From Chlorobiaceae bacterium (GTDB taxonomy: Bacteria > Bacteroidota > Chlorobiia > Chlorobiales > Chlorobiaceae), in the NCBI GenBank assembly GCA_013334565.1, contig JAAXXI010000004.1, positions 24,796-88,795 of the forward strand: a DNA stretch of 64,000 nucleotides, in the 5' to 3' direction. Positions 10,601-21,175 of the stretch are shown in pieces. The translations under genes and the position numbers were made by a program. Below the pieces are notes generated by a model, which was given only the letters and a program-made list of their open reading frames with translations, was not told where the DNA came from and did no database searches. Position 1 is the first letter of the stretch. Each line of letters opens with the position of its first letter.

Positions 10601-11441
10601 TTTTTATTTCCCATTCCCAGCTTCCGGTACGGGATTTGGCAAGAATGAACCTTAGCTGTTCGTTGCTTAAGCTCAGTTCCTTTTCTTTTTGCTTGTACTC
10701 CTCGATATCGTTCCCCGTACTTACCAGGAATATTCTGTTATCGACGTATATCCTCTTTGTCGTTATCCTGAACCACCTGAATTCAGGCCCACCTTGGACC
10801 AGTATCCTCATTTCGGCGGATTCTTCCGTTCCTTTCTGCAGGATGCTGTCAAGCTTTTCATGGGCGAACTCTCTCTCGTCAGGATGGAACAGGTCGAAGG
10901 TGTTGATTCCCGAGAGGTCATCCTTGTCGTTGCGGGCGATCACTTTATGGAAACGGGAATTGCAGGTGATGATCGATCCTTGCGGGTCGAGAACGACAAA
11001 TGGGCCGGGAATGGCTTCCATCGCTTCCTTGCTGAATGCGGACTGTTCTTTCGATTTTATTTCCGCTGCCAGCATATCGGTCATGTCCTGGGCGAAAACA
11101 TAGAGCTTTTCGATTGAACCGTCTTCGCCCGGGATAGGGTAGAGCGTATTCCTGAAACAACGGCCGTTCGAACGGTCATCGAAGATGATGCGTTTACCGG
11201 TACGGAAGGCTTCGTCTGTCTTTATCCTGCGCTCTTCGGCTACAGTACCCTCTGTGAATAAAAAAACGTCAAGCCCAAGGCACTCTTCCTGCTTTTTGCC
11301 GACAAGTGCAGCAAATGCATTGTTCGCATCGAGGATTTTTCCCTCGCGGTCGATGAGGAATTTCGGGTCGGTACTCTCTTCAAAAATGACCCGGTAGGTG
11401 ATATCCTGCTGACCCCGCTCGTGTCCGGTTTTTCTGGGCAT
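7647..11441 (-). CDS. Seven-PAS hybrid sensor histidine kinase with receiver domain
   Basis: A 1264-residue soluble sensor. Seven successive PAS/PAC units run from about residue 10 to 895. They are followed by a HisKA domain with the phospho-acceptor His910 in HEIRTPMNG, an HATPase_c domain and a C-terminal receiver domain with acceptor Asp1196 in MDLKMP. No membrane segment is visible, so sensing is cytoplasmic. Several PAS units are near-duplicates of each other, for example the three sharing an EEHSSAMLI/EQHSAAMLI stretch, showing internal amplification. The phosphorelay output must be elsewhere because no DNA-binding partner is adjacent. The gene diverges from def. Confidence 0.93.
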   Translation of the reverse strand: MPRKTGHERGQQDITYRVIFEESTDPKFLIDREGKILDANNAFAALVGKKQEECLGLDVFLFTEGTVAEERRIKTDEAFRTGKRIIFDDRSNGRCFRNTLYPIPGEDGSIEKLYVFAQDMTDMLAAEIKSKEQSAFSKEAMEAIPGPFVVLDPQGSIITCNSRFHKVIARNDKDDLSGINTFDLFHPDEREFAHEKLDSILQKGTEESAEMRILVQGGPEFRWFRITTKRIYVDNRIFLVSTGNDIEEYKQKEKELSLSNEQLRFILAKSRTGSWEWEIKSNQNKWSDEIWDLYGIEKYSCTPSYESWKQAIIEEDREITENRVAAAVKKGHPFQLQWRVRHPDGSDHWLMTQGIPIRNSKDKVIQYIGVVIDITCLKEAENKLKENEKRFRNLFEEHSSAMLIIDAETDRIIDANRAATSFYGWPSADICQMKIGQLSANSPETLDKNKEAASRLSRKQFSAVHKKADGSFKDVEVFCNLSTIADKKVYYCIVNDVTDRKKAERELIENKTMLEAALESMSDAVFISDKEGRFIEFNQAFASFHRFRNKRECLKKLSDYPEILDVFMADGSLASLDQWAVARALRGEHGIAAEYGLRRKDTGEQWTGSYNFAPIYDKNGSITGSVVTGRDVSQRKKAEQSLRESEERFRNFFEQHSAAMLILDPETGNIIDANNAAARFYGWSREQLVRMSVIEINTDTPENSRKRLEGWKSNSTRTFVVKHRKADGAIVDIEMYGQKIQTNDQWLVYLILHDITDRNQVEKELKKLSIAIEQSPAIVVITDIDGNIEYVNPSFTKHTGYTLEEVKGQNPRVLQSGLMPKEVYEHLWNTILSGRVWHGEFHNRKKNGELFWEDASIAPIRNEKGEITNFVAVKEDITDNKKLLNELISAKEKAEESDRLKSAFLNNISHEIRTPMNGILGFSELLREPQLSGEEQQEYIELIQQSGERMMKLITDIMEISRIDARESIIELSETPLNSILREIYGEYRDEAQNKGLELNWKPGLSENECNMVTDGGKLRMILSNLLQNALKFTSEGHIDFGYEKKDAILEFYVTDTGVGVPPEMKEKIFERFSQVDTSLSRLHDGAGLGLSITKAYIELLGGIIHVEPGLSGGSRFFFTLPWTPVHKSVPAEPVIPENPDMSVLNIVIAEDDDVSALLLKKALKSEQFTLHIATNGREAVELVRQHPETDIVLMDLKMPVMNGYDAHQLIREIRPDLPVIAQTAFASPDDREKAFYAGFSGYLTKPVKKNELLDMITSLTGKK

Positions 11442-11903
11442 GGTTTCAGTGTCGTTTTTTCAGTTCGCGTTTTGACTTTACCGATTATGAGACGAGAGAT
11501 CGAACCGTTCAGATGCACGATGGGGCGGCATTGATAAATGTTCAAAAAAAGGAATTATGATAGGGGGAATGAAGCCGTTGTGTAATGCCCTTATTACTAT
11601 AATGTTTAAAAAAAAATGAAATACATCAAAAGACTTATAAAATTGCCGCGAATCCTGCGTGTTCCTTCAAGATATTTTTTCGAAAAATCATATCGCTTGT
11701 CCTGATGCAGTATTGCTGTTTTGGAAATCATTCATTTTAAGGGCTTTCCTTACCGTTCCAGGGTTTATACAGGGATGCTTGCCTCTGAAGAACTTTTTCT
11801 ATATTCACTCCGGTTGTATTGCATGAGACAGGCGGGAGAGTGATGCCGCGTACCATTACTGCCATGGGTTCCGGTCTCCCTGATATTCAACAGAGCGAAG
11901 ACG
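11442..11903. other. Intergenic promoter region between the PAS kinase and def
   Basis: About 460 bases separating the divergent kinase and def genes. It is AT-rich around 11530-11650. I see no ORF, RNA gene or clear hairpin. It must hold the promoters of both flanking transcription units. Confidence 0.5.
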
Positions 11904-12467
11904 ATGATATTACCGATCAATATTTACAGTGACGAAGTGCTGAAAAAGAAAGCCCGTCCGATGAAAGGGGTAGACAGTTCCACGGCGGAGCTTGTCGGTT
12001 CGATGTTCGAATCGATGCGCAATGCTTCCGGAATAGGGCTTGCCGCTCCCCAGGTGGGACATTCGATCCGCCTGCTTGTTGTGGATGTTTCCTGCATGAA
12101 AGAGTATGCCGATGTGCCGCCGCTGGTGGTCATCAATCCGCATATCCTCTCTCTGCGCGGGGCAAACGTGATGGAAGAGGGGTGCCTGAGCGTGCCTGGC
12201 GTCGTGGGCGATGTCACCCGTCCCGCATCGATTACCCTGAAATACCGGGACGAGAATTTTACGGAACAGGTTGCCGATTTTTCCGGAATGCTGGCCAGGG
12301 TGCTCCAGCATGAAATAGACCATCTCGACGGAACGCTTTTCGTTGACAGGCTTGAAAAGCGCGAACGCCGTAAAGTGCAGGGCAAGCTCGACGAGCTTGC
12401 AGCAGGCAACGTCGAAGCCGAATACCCGCATTCCCGCGAAGTTTTTCCCGAAGCCTGTCCGGAGTGA
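11904..12467 (+). CDS. def: Peptide deformylase
   Basis: A 187-residue PDF that removes the formyl group from nascent N-terminal methionine. The three hallmark motifs are present: GIGLAAPQ at 43-50, EGCLSVPG with metal ligand Cys94, and HEIDH with ligands His136 and His140 and catalytic Glu137. It begins at ATG 11904 and is followed 5 bases later by fmt, the classic def-fmt pair linking formylation of initiator tRNA to later removal of the formyl group. The C-terminal tail is acidic and somewhat extended. Confidence 0.97.
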   Translation: MILPINIYSDEVLKKKARPMKGVDSSTAELVGSMFESMRNASGIGLAAPQVGHSIRLLVVDVSCMKEYADVPPLVVINPHILSLRGANVMEEGCLSVPGVVGDVTRPASITLKYRDENFTEQVADFSGMLARVLQHEIDHLDGTLFVDRLEKRERRKVQGKLDELAAGNVEAEYPHSREVFPEACPE

Positions 12468-12472
12468 GCCCG

Positions 12473-13411
12473 ATGCGTGTCGTTTTCATGGGAACCCCTT
12501 CGTTCGCCGTTCCTTCCCTTCAGGCTATTGCCACACATCATGAATTTGAGCTCGTGCTTGTCGTGACCGGGCCGGACAAGCCCCGCAGGGGAAAGCACGC
12601 GGATGCGGAACCGACGGCAGTGAAGTCTGCCGCGATCGCGCTCGGTCTGCCGGTCTATGAAACCGACGACGTCAGCGATCCGCTGTTCGAAGAGAAGGTA
12701 TCGCAATGCCTGGCCGACGTCATTGTCGTGGCGGCTTTCCGGATACTGCCCCCGTCGGTCTATACAAAAGCGCGACTTGGCGCTTTCAACCTGCACGCTT
12801 CGCTTCTGCCCGCCTACCGCGGCGCAGCACCGATAAACTGGGCGATCATCAGGGGTGAACGGGAGACGGGAGTGACGACCTTTTTCCTGCAGGATCGTGT
12901 CGATACCGGCAATATCATCCTGAAAGCGAAAACAGCCATCGGGCCAGATGAAAACGCCTTCGAACTTGCGGAAAGGCTTTCGCGCATCGGGGCGGATACA
13001 GTCGTGGAGACGCTTCGACTCATCTCGACAGGCGATGCGGCTGTTTCGAAACAGGACGATGCACTTGCCACGAAAGCTCCCAAACTGACGAGGGAAAACT
13101 CCAGGATCGTCTGGTCACAGCCTGTTTCCGCCATTCATAATTTCATCAGGGGGCTCGCCCTGAAGCCGGCTGCATGGACGATGATGGAAGGGAAGACCAT
13201 GAAGATTTTCAGCGCCCGTCCTTCAGCGTTTTCCGAAGATGCCCCGGCTGGTCCGGGGACCGTCATGGTTGGAGATGGCCGGTTCTGCGTCAGGTGCTCC
13301 GATGGCTGGATAGAACTGCTTTCGCTGCAGCTCGAAGGCAGGAAACCCATGGAGGCCGGCGAGTTCCTGCGAGGGTACCGGCAGGCTGACGCTCCAGTCG
13401 TGCTCCGTTGA
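12473..13411 (+). CDS. fmt: Methionyl-tRNA formyltransferase
   Basis: I place the start at ATG 12473, which gives the family-typical MRVVFMGTPSFAVP N-terminus and has GGAG about 9 bases upstream; a GTG at 12464 would add three residues and overlap def. The 312-residue protein transfers a formyl group from 10-formyl-THF to Met-tRNAfMet. The N-terminal formyltransferase domain carries NLHASLLPAYRGAAPINW (about 104-121), including the catalytic Asn-His region. The C-terminal OB-like domain follows from about residue 205. It forms an operon with def. Confidence 0.96.
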   Translation: MRVVFMGTPSFAVPSLQAIATHHEFELVLVVTGPDKPRRGKHADAEPTAVKSAAIALGLPVYETDDVSDPLFEEKVSQCLADVIVVAAFRILPPSVYTKARLGAFNLHASLLPAYRGAAPINWAIIRGERETGVTTFFLQDRVDTGNIILKAKTAIGPDENAFELAERLSRIGADTVVETLRLISTGDAAVSKQDDALATKAPKLTRENSRIVWSQPVSAIHNFIRGLALKPAAWTMMEGKTMKIFSARPSAFSEDAPAGPGTVMVGDGRFCVRCSDGWIELLSLQLEGRKPMEAGEFLRGYRQADAPVVLR

Positions 13412-13525
13412 ACCTCGAATGCCTGCCGCCGGGTTGCGTTCTCATGCACATCCTGCCGTGCCACAATCCCATTATTTCATTATATTTCCGTTTCGCAAAA
13501 TTACGATCAATCAAACGCTCTTTTT

Positions 13526-15343
<1,818 letters not shown>

Positions 15344-15472
15344 GAATGGGGGAATATGCAGGTAACGCTTTAAAAAAAATGAGCATAATGGCAGGAATCG
15401 TTTGAAAAAAACGTCCTGTCTGTTAGTATCAGGAAAAGCCGGGTTTATTTCAACGATAAAAAAGCAACACCA

Positions 15473-16303
15473 TTGAACACGCAGAACAGTCAGCCTGAAA
15501 AAAAGCATTCGAAGGAGTGGTTCGAGGCCCTGATCATCGCGGCGATAATCGCCACCGTTCTCAGGATTTTCGTCGTCGAGTCCTACCGTATCCCGACAGG
15601 CTCGATGGAGAACACCCTTCTTGCCGGCGATTTCCTTTTTGTCAACAAATACGTCTACGGTCCGAAAGTTCCTTTCACCGATTTCAGGTTTCCCGGCCTG
15701 CACAAGGTGAACCGTGGAGAGATCATTGTCTTCAAGTATCCGAAGGACCCGTCGCTCAACTATATCAAGCGCTGCGTCGCCGTCAGCGGCGATACCCTGC
15801 AGATCAGGGGGGGCAAACTGTTCATCAACGGCAGTGAAGTGCCTCTTCCGGAACACGGCCAGTATATCGGCAGCAGGGTACCTGCGAACGAACCCGATTT
15901 CATGATTTTTCCCCAGTCTTCCGGGTACAACAAGGATAATTACGGGCCGATCCGCATTCCCCGCAAAGGCGATGTGGTAAAGCTCACCCAGGCGACATTC
16001 CCTCTTTATGCCTCGGTGATCGCCGGTGAAGGGCATGAAGTGAGCCTTATGGGCAGGGTGGTTTTTGTCGACGGCAGCGCGGCAGACAAATACACCGTTC
16101 AGGACAACTACTATTTCGCGATGGGCGACAACCGCGATAACAGCCTTGACAGCCGTTTCTGGGGATTTCTGCCTGAAAAGGACATCCTCGGCCAGGCAAT
16201 GATGGTTTACTGGTCCTGGAACCCTGACATTTCCATTTTAGGTGATCCCGTTCACAAGCTGGCTTCGATCAGATGGAACCGGCCGGGCCTTTTTGTTCAT
16301 TGA
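15473..16303 (+). CDS. lepB: Signal peptidase I
   Basis: A 276-residue inner-membrane protease that cleaves Sec and Tat signal peptides. One N-terminal membrane anchor (about 17-35) is followed by the catalytic box with nucleophile Ser44 in PTGSMENTL, the general base Lys99 in YIKRCVAVSGD, and the GDNRDNSLDSR signature. No ATG lies before the active-site Ser, so the gene must begin at a non-ATG codon. The TTG at 15473 gives a typical short cytoplasmic N-terminus. It follows lepA and overlaps the end of the convergent hypothetical gene by 7 bases. Confidence 0.93.
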   Translation: MNTQNSQPEKKHSKEWFEALIIAAIIATVLRIFVVESYRIPTGSMENTLLAGDFLFVNKYVYGPKVPFTDFRFPGLHKVNRGEIIVFKYPKDPSLNYIKRCVAVSGDTLQIRGGKLFINGSEVPLPEHGQYIGSRVPANEPDFMIFPQSSGYNKDNYGPIRIPRKGDVVKLTQATFPLYASVIAGEGHEVSLMGRVVFVDGSAADKYTVQDNYYFAMGDNRDNSLDSRFWGFLPEKDILGQAMMVYWSWNPDISILGDPVHKLASIRWNRPGLFVH

Positions 16304-16710
16304 CCGTTTGACTCTTCAGCAAGGACCGTTTCACAGACGGACCTTGCTGAAGAACGCCTTGCCGAGCTGAAGAGAAGGATGTCTGCAAGGTCGGGTAACG
16401 GGATTTCCACGGCGTTGATGATGCGCGGCCTGCTATCTGCTGAAGCGCGTGCCGGTTCCGTTGTGATATCGTTGAGCGTCACCGACCCAAGCGTGACGCT
16501 GAGCTTCAGGGACCCTACGGCCAGACGGCGGCTGTTCGCCGTTTTCAGGGCATAAGCGTCCTGAAGTTCTTTTTTGAACACTCCGTTGAGGAACAGGCCG
16601 GAGGAAAGGTAGAGAAACAGATATGCCGCCGGAAAAAGAACCCCGGGCGAAACCATGAACGCTTTCAGCCAGTTGGCGACGAAACGTTTGTCGAAACGGA
16701 AGGGGTTCAT
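16297..16710 (-). CDS. Short membrane-anchored protein, possibly a truncated AsmA-like N-terminus
   Basis: 137 residues with one hydrophobic segment (about 20-40) followed by a stretch (VGSLKLSVTLGSVTLNDI) that has the rhythm of the start of AsmA/DUF748-type outer-membrane-associated proteins. Those proteins are several hundred residues long, while this one stops soon after, with a tail of low-complexity Ser/Ala/Arg that looks non-native. It is convergent with lepB and overlaps its end by 7 bases. Either it is a small genuine protein or the relic of a larger gene truncated at its 3' end. Confidence 0.5.
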   Translation of the reverse strand: MNPFRFDKRFVANWLKAFMVSPGVLFPAAYLFLYLSSGLFLNGVFKKELQDAYALKTANSRRLAVGSLKLSVTLGSVTLNDITTEPARASADSRPRIINAVEIPLPDLADILLFSSARRSSARSVCETVLAEESNGQ

Positions 16711-16839
16711 GGGAATGGCTGTTTTGCAGCAGCTTTTTCAGCTTCGCTCCCGCCCGGAGGAGCGACGGCAACATTTAACGATACGAAATAAATCGCTTTA
16801 TTACGCTTTTACTTATAATCATTACCCTTTCATGCCTTT

Positions 16840-18339
16840 ATGACAATTCATCAGACAGGCATATCCTACCTGCTCAAGCCCCTGGTCAGGGAGGTTCATG
16901 CCGACACGGAGACCCCGGTATCCGTATACCTCAAGCTTCAGCGCCCGAATTCATGCCTTCTTGAATCGGTCGAGGGGGAGGAGTACCTTGCCCGTTTTTC
17001 CTATATCGCCATCGATCCCGTCGCCATTCTGAAGGGGTCGGTCGATGGCCCTGCCAGCATCGAAATTTTCAACGAGAAATTCAGCGGCCTCCGTGCTCTT
17101 GCAGAAGGGGAGCCCGACCTCCGCAGGAAGATCGACCGATGCCTCGACGCTTTCGATACCGAAGTGATTCCTCGCAAAAAAAACGGTACGCCGCAGATGA
17201 TCACTTCGGGCGTATTCGGTTATTTCAGTTACGATGCGATGCACCTGATAGAAAGGATCCCGAAACCGGAATTTCCCGATCCGGCAGGCATGCCCGACAT
17301 CCTGCTGCTTTTCTGCGATACGCTGGTGATTTTCGACAATATCATGCGCAAGGTTTTCATCGTGTCGAACTATCTCGATGAATCCGATAAATCCGAGGCA
17401 CTTCGGAAAATCGACGAAATAGCCGAACGGATGTTCATGCCCCTGACGAGGGACGATATCGCTTTCAGGCCCGAACAGCCGGAGGTGGTGGTGTCTAACA
17501 CGGAGCATGATGAGTACCTTCAGAAGGTGCTCAGGGCAAAAGAGTACATCTTGGCGGGCGATATTTTCCAGGTGCAGATTTCCCAGAGGCTCCGCAGGAA
17601 GCTCAACACCCGTCCGTTCGACGTCTACCGGATGCTGCGCACCATAAACCCGTCGCCCTACCTATATTTCTACGATCTTGGTGATTTCCACATCGTCGGC
17701 TCGTCGCCGGAACTTCTGGTCAAGGTGGAACGGGACCCTGCCGGCCGCAGGATGGTCGACACCAGGCCCATTGCAGGGACGAGGCACCGCGGCAGCACCT
17801 GGGAGGAGGACGAACGTATCGCGAAGGAGCTCCTTTCCGATGAGAAGGAACTGGCGGAACATCTCATGCTTATCGACCTCAGCCGGAACGATATCGGGAG
17901 GATCGCCAAAATCGGAACTGTCGAGACCAACGAGATGATGGTGGTCGAGAAATACTCCCACGTGATGCATATCGTCAGCAATGTGCGCGGGGAGCTCAGG
18001 GACGATCTGGGGACAATGGACGCTTTCTGGTCCTGTTTTCCCGCCGGTACACTTACCGGTGCGCCGAAAGTGCGGGCCATGGAGATCATCTACGAGCTCG
18101 AAAAGGAGAAACGAGGGCTTTACGGCGGGGCAGTGGGCTTCCTCGATTTCAAGGGAAACCTCGTGACTGCGATTGCCATACGCACCATGGTAATAAAGGA
18201 CGGAACAATCTATTTTCAGGCTGCCGGAGGCATCGTGGCCGATTCCAGGCCCGAATCGGAATATGAGGAAACCATGAACAAGATGAGGGCCGGTCTGACA
18301 GCCATCCAGAATATCGAAACGATAGCAAACATACAGTAA
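16840..18339 (+). CDS. trpE: Anthranilate synthase component I
   Basis: 499 residues, the chorismate-binding large subunit that makes anthranilate for tryptophan synthesis using ammonia from TrpG. Conserved features include the N-terminal regulatory LLES and the chorismate-domain blocks DIFQVQISQR, IAGTRHRG, HLMLIDLSRNDIGR, FPAGTLTGAPKVRAMEII and YGGAVGFLDF. The LLES and following residues fit the Trp-feedback pocket. No trpG or other trp gene is adjacent. The start ATG 16840 follows a short AT-rich gap. Confidence 0.93.
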   Translation: MTIHQTGISYLLKPLVREVHADTETPVSVYLKLQRPNSCLLESVEGEEYLARFSYIAIDPVAILKGSVDGPASIEIFNEKFSGLRALAEGEPDLRRKIDRCLDAFDTEVIPRKKNGTPQMITSGVFGYFSYDAMHLIERIPKPEFPDPAGMPDILLLFCDTLVIFDNIMRKVFIVSNYLDESDKSEALRKIDEIAERMFMPLTRDDIAFRPEQPEVVVSNTEHDEYLQKVLRAKEYILAGDIFQVQISQRLRRKLNTRPFDVYRMLRTINPSPYLYFYDLGDFHIVGSSPELLVKVERDPAGRRMVDTRPIAGTRHRGSTWEEDERIAKELLSDEKELAEHLMLIDLSRNDIGRIAKIGTVETNEMMVVEKYSHVMHIVSNVRGELRDDLGTMDAFWSCFPAGTLTGAPKVRAMEIIYELEKEKRGLYGGAVGFLDFKGNLVTAIAIRTMVIKDGTIYFQAAGGIVADSRPESEYEETMNKMRAGLTAIQNIETIANIQ

Positions 18340-18364
18340 AGACTAAATAAAAACAGGTGCAACG

Positions 18365-19879
18365 ATGAAAAAGAAGCTTACCACCGCGAAATACCTGCTT
18401 CTGGTTTTTGCAGGCATTGTTCTTGGAGCAGTTGTTTTTTCCAATCTGGAGTTCCGGTTGGGCTCCGAAGGATTCACGCTTTCGGCAAAGCCGAATTATG
18501 CGACTGCGAAAAACAATTTCGAGAATTATCCCATCCAGACGCTGAAAAGCTTCAACGAAGCCTTTGTGCAGATTGCGGAGTCGGCAACCCCCTCTGTGGT
18601 CACTGTTTTTACCGAAAAGAAAATGACCGAGAGGGTCATCATCCCGTTCAATTTTTTCGGAAATCCCTTCGATGACATGTTCGGAAATTCCCGCAGGACA
18701 CCGGGAAACGGCAGCGGGAACGTGAAGCGGGGACTCGGCTCCGGCGTCATCGTGACGGAAGACGGTTATATCCTTACGAACAACCATGTCATCGACGGTG
18801 CCGATCAGATTTACGTCAGGACTTCCGACAACAGGAGGATCGATGCGAAAATCGTAGGCAAGGACCCGAAAACGGACCTTGCCGTCATCAAGGTCAACGC
18901 GAAAGGACTGAAGCCTTTACCATTCGGTGACAGTGACAGGCTGCGTGTCGGCGAATGGGTGATTGCCATCGGCAGCCCTCTCGGCGAATCCCTCGCACGG
19001 ACGGTTACCCAGGGCATCGTGAGCGCCAAGGGACGGGCCAATGTAGGCCTGGCTGATTACGAAGATTTCATCCAGACCGATGCGGCGATCAACCCCGGAA
19101 ATTCGGGTGGCCCCCTGATCAACATCAATGGCGAGCTTGTCGGCATCAATACCGCCATTGCCAGCCGCACGGGCGGGTTTGAAGGCATCGGCTTCGCGGT
19201 CCCGTCCAATATGGCCAGGCAGGTACTGACATCGCTCATCACTACCGGCAAGGTTTCAAGGGGATATCTCGGCGTCACGCTCCAGGACATCGACGACAAT
19301 CTTGCAAAAGGGCTTCGTCTCCAGAAAACCGAGGGAGTCCTTGTCGGAACGGTTGTCGAGGGTAGTCCAGCCCAGAAAGGCGGTATCAGGACCGGTGACG
19401 TGCTGCTTGAATTCAACAGCAACAAGATTACGGACAGCGCCGAACTGCGCAACTGGATAGCGGCCCAGGCCCCGGGCACAGCAGTCACGCTGAAAGGGCT
19501 CAGGGACGGCCGGCCCGTCGTTTTCCAGGTCAGGCTCGATCCACTTCCGGCAAAAGAGCTCGCTGGATCACAGCCGCAGCCGCAGGCCGGGGCTGTTTCC
19601 GCCCTTGGTTTCCATGCCGAGGAGCTGACGGCGCAGACAGCGGTACGTTTCAACCTGAAGCAGGGTGAAGGGAAGGTTGTCATCACCGCGGTCGAACCTT
19701 CATCGAATGCCGCCATGGCCGGAATCCGGCCGGGTGACGTCATTCTCTCGGTCAACAGGCAGCCCGTTGCATCATTTGCGGCTTACAGCGCACTGGTAAA
19801 AAGTGTCAGGGAAGGCGACCTGCTTTTCCTGCTTGTCGAGCGTGGAGGCAACAGGATCTATTTTGCGTACAATGTCTAA
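18365..19879 (+). CDS. degQ: Periplasmic serine protease of the DegP/DegQ (HtrA) family
   Basis: 504 residues: an N-terminal signal/anchor helix (about 8-26), a trypsin-like protease domain with triad His141 (TNNHVID), Asp171 (KTDLAVI) and Ser247 (NPGNSGGPL), then two PDZ domains (about 280-380 and 400-500). It degrades or refolds misfolded envelope proteins. The long loop after residue 85 with FNFFGNPF is the LA loop typical of this family. It lies 25 bases after trpE on the same strand and ends at a strong terminator. The exact subfamily (DegP, DegQ or DegS) is uncertain, but two PDZ domains exclude DegS. Confidence 0.95.
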   Translation: MKKKLTTAKYLLLVFAGIVLGAVVFSNLEFRLGSEGFTLSAKPNYATAKNNFENYPIQTLKSFNEAFVQIAESATPSVVTVFTEKKMTERVIIPFNFFGNPFDDMFGNSRRTPGNGSGNVKRGLGSGVIVTEDGYILTNNHVIDGADQIYVRTSDNRRIDAKIVGKDPKTDLAVIKVNAKGLKPLPFGDSDRLRVGEWVIAIGSPLGESLARTVTQGIVSAKGRANVGLADYEDFIQTDAAINPGNSGGPLININGELVGINTAIASRTGGFEGIGFAVPSNMARQVLTSLITTGKVSRGYLGVTLQDIDDNLAKGLRLQKTEGVLVGTVVEGSPAQKGGIRTGDVLLEFNSNKITDSAELRNWIAAQAPGTAVTLKGLRDGRPVVFQVRLDPLPAKELAGSQPQPQAGAVSALGFHAEELTAQTAVRFNLKQGEGKVVITAVEPSSNAAMAGIRPGDVILSVNRQPVASFAAYSALVKSVREGDLLFLLVERGGNRIYFAYNV

Positions 19880-19920
19880 ACTTTTTTGCCGGACGGAATA
19901 AGAATCGTACATTTATTGGA

Positions 19921-19959
19921 AGTAAAGTCAGCTGAGCCGTGCTGACTTTACTTTTTTTT
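19921..19959 (+). terminator. Rho-independent terminator after degQ
   Basis: A 12-bp perfect stem (AGTAAAGTCAGC / GCTGACTTTACT) with an 8-base loop, followed at once by a run of seven Ts. It separates degQ from greA. Confidence 0.92.
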
Positions 19960-20033
19960 GTATCGTGAGCCTGTCCCGGTTACAGCATTATTTTCAAGGT
20001 CTTTACCTTTCAAACAACAAAAGCGCGAGAGAG

Positions 20034-20513
20034 ATGAGTGACAGAATTTACCTGACCAGGGATGGTTACAACCGGCTTAAGGACGAGTTGTATGTGCTGG
20101 TGCATGAAACCAGAAAGGAAGTTCTGGAGAAAATAGCGGAGGCCCGCTCCCATGGCGATCTGAGCGAAAATGCGGAATATGACGCTGCACGCGAGGAGCA
20201 GTCCCAGACAGAAGCACGCATCGCTGACATTGAGAACAAGCTTGCGTCAGCCAGCATTCTCGACCCGAAGCAGATCAAAACCGACAAGGTGTATATCCTG
20301 ACTTCAGTGAAATTGAAAAACCTTGATGACCAGGAGGAAATTATCGAGTACACGCTCGTTTCATCGGAAGAGGCCGACACCGACCTCGGCAAGATATCCG
20401 TGCGCTCTCCTGTCGGAAAGTCGCTCATCGGCAAGACGGTGGGGGACAAGGTAAGCATCAGGGTTCCAAGCGGCGAACTGCATTACCAGGTCCTCGATAT
20501 TTTCGTTAAATAG
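20034..20513 (+). CDS. greA: Transcription elongation factor GreA
   Basis: I choose ATG 20034, giving [15 protein letters not shown], the family-typical start, with a GAGAG ribosome site upstream; the longer frame from 19965 adds an unlikely leader that begins inside the degQ terminator region. The 159-residue protein has the antiparallel coiled-coil (about 10-75) with the acidic tip [15 protein letters not shown] that enters the RNA polymerase secondary channel and stimulates transcript cleavage, then the C-terminal FKBP-like domain (about 80-158). Confidence 0.95.
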   Translation: MSDRIYLTRDGYNRLKDELYVLVHETRKEVLEKIAEARSHGDLSENAEYDAAREEQSQTEARIADIENKLASASILDPKQIKTDKVYILTSVKLKNLDDQEEIIEYTLVSSEEADTDLGKISVRSPVGKSLIGKTVGDKVSIRVPSGELHYQVLDIFVK

Positions 20514-20571
20514 ATTTCTTCCCGGTTTTTACGATCACCCGGTCAATGTTCAACACTTTACGGTGAATGCC

Positions 20572-20964
20572 ATGAAAAAAATATTCCTTGTGCTTTTCAG
20601 CCTCTGTTTGTTTTCATTTACAGCTTCAGCGAAACAGCCAGTACCCTGCCAGAAACCTGCAGTTCCTCCATGCCCTATGATGGGCGGCATGCAGATGTCC
20701 TGCCCGATGTCCGGAGTGATGCAGACGATTGTCGAGGTCATGAAAATTGAGCAGAAGCTTCTCAGCGGCAGCAAGGGTATTGACAAATCCGCCCTGAAGA
20801 TGGAGCTGGAGCAGAAAATATCGGCGCTGGACAAGCAGATGGCAGACATGAAATGCCCCATGCCGGCCATCCAGGCTTCCCAGGCGCCTGCAGCCGGCGC
20901 GCCGGTGCCCTGTCCGATGCAGAACGGCATGCCCTGCAACATGACGATCCAGCCCCTGAAATAA
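20572..20964 (+). CDS. Secreted Cys/Met/Pro-rich small protein, unknown function
   Basis: ATG 20572 gives a clean signal peptide (MKKIFLVLFSLCLFSFTASA), so the protein is exported; a GTG nine bases earlier is possible. The mature ~110 residues carry repeated PCP-M motifs: PPCPMMGGMQMSCPMSG near the start, KCPMP in the middle and PCPMQNGMPCNM at the end, flanking a helical, charged centre. Such Cys-Pro-Met clusters suggest binding of copper or another soft metal in the periplasm, by composition only. I do not recognise a family. It ends just before a terminator. Confidence 0.75.
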   Translation: MKKIFLVLFSLCLFSFTASAKQPVPCQKPAVPPCPMMGGMQMSCPMSGVMQTIVEVMKIEQKLLSGSKGIDKSALKMELEQKISALDKQMADMKCPMPAIQASQAPAAGAPVPCPMQNGMPCNMTIQPLK

Positions 20965-20996
20965 TCCTGTTTTTTCCTTCAGGAAAGAATATTGCG

Positions 20997-21026
20997 AAGC
21001 CCGGAGTTTTCCGGGCTTTTCTTTTT
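20997..21026 (+). terminator. Rho-independent terminator after the Cys/Met-rich gene
   Basis: A GC-rich 9-bp stem, AAGCCCGGA paired with TCCGGGCTT, with a short TTT-type loop and a following T-rich run. Confidence 0.85.
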
Positions 21027-21175
21027 CCCGGCGGAAAAAGTCCCGAGAAATCCGCGCTTTTTTTATATTCAGATGCCTGTTTTTTCCTCAAAGCTGCCAA
21101 AAGGCTGCGAACAGGCAATGAGGGGGAACGGTAAGGCGCGTTTTATCCGCAACTTACGGTTTTCTCTTGGGAAAT

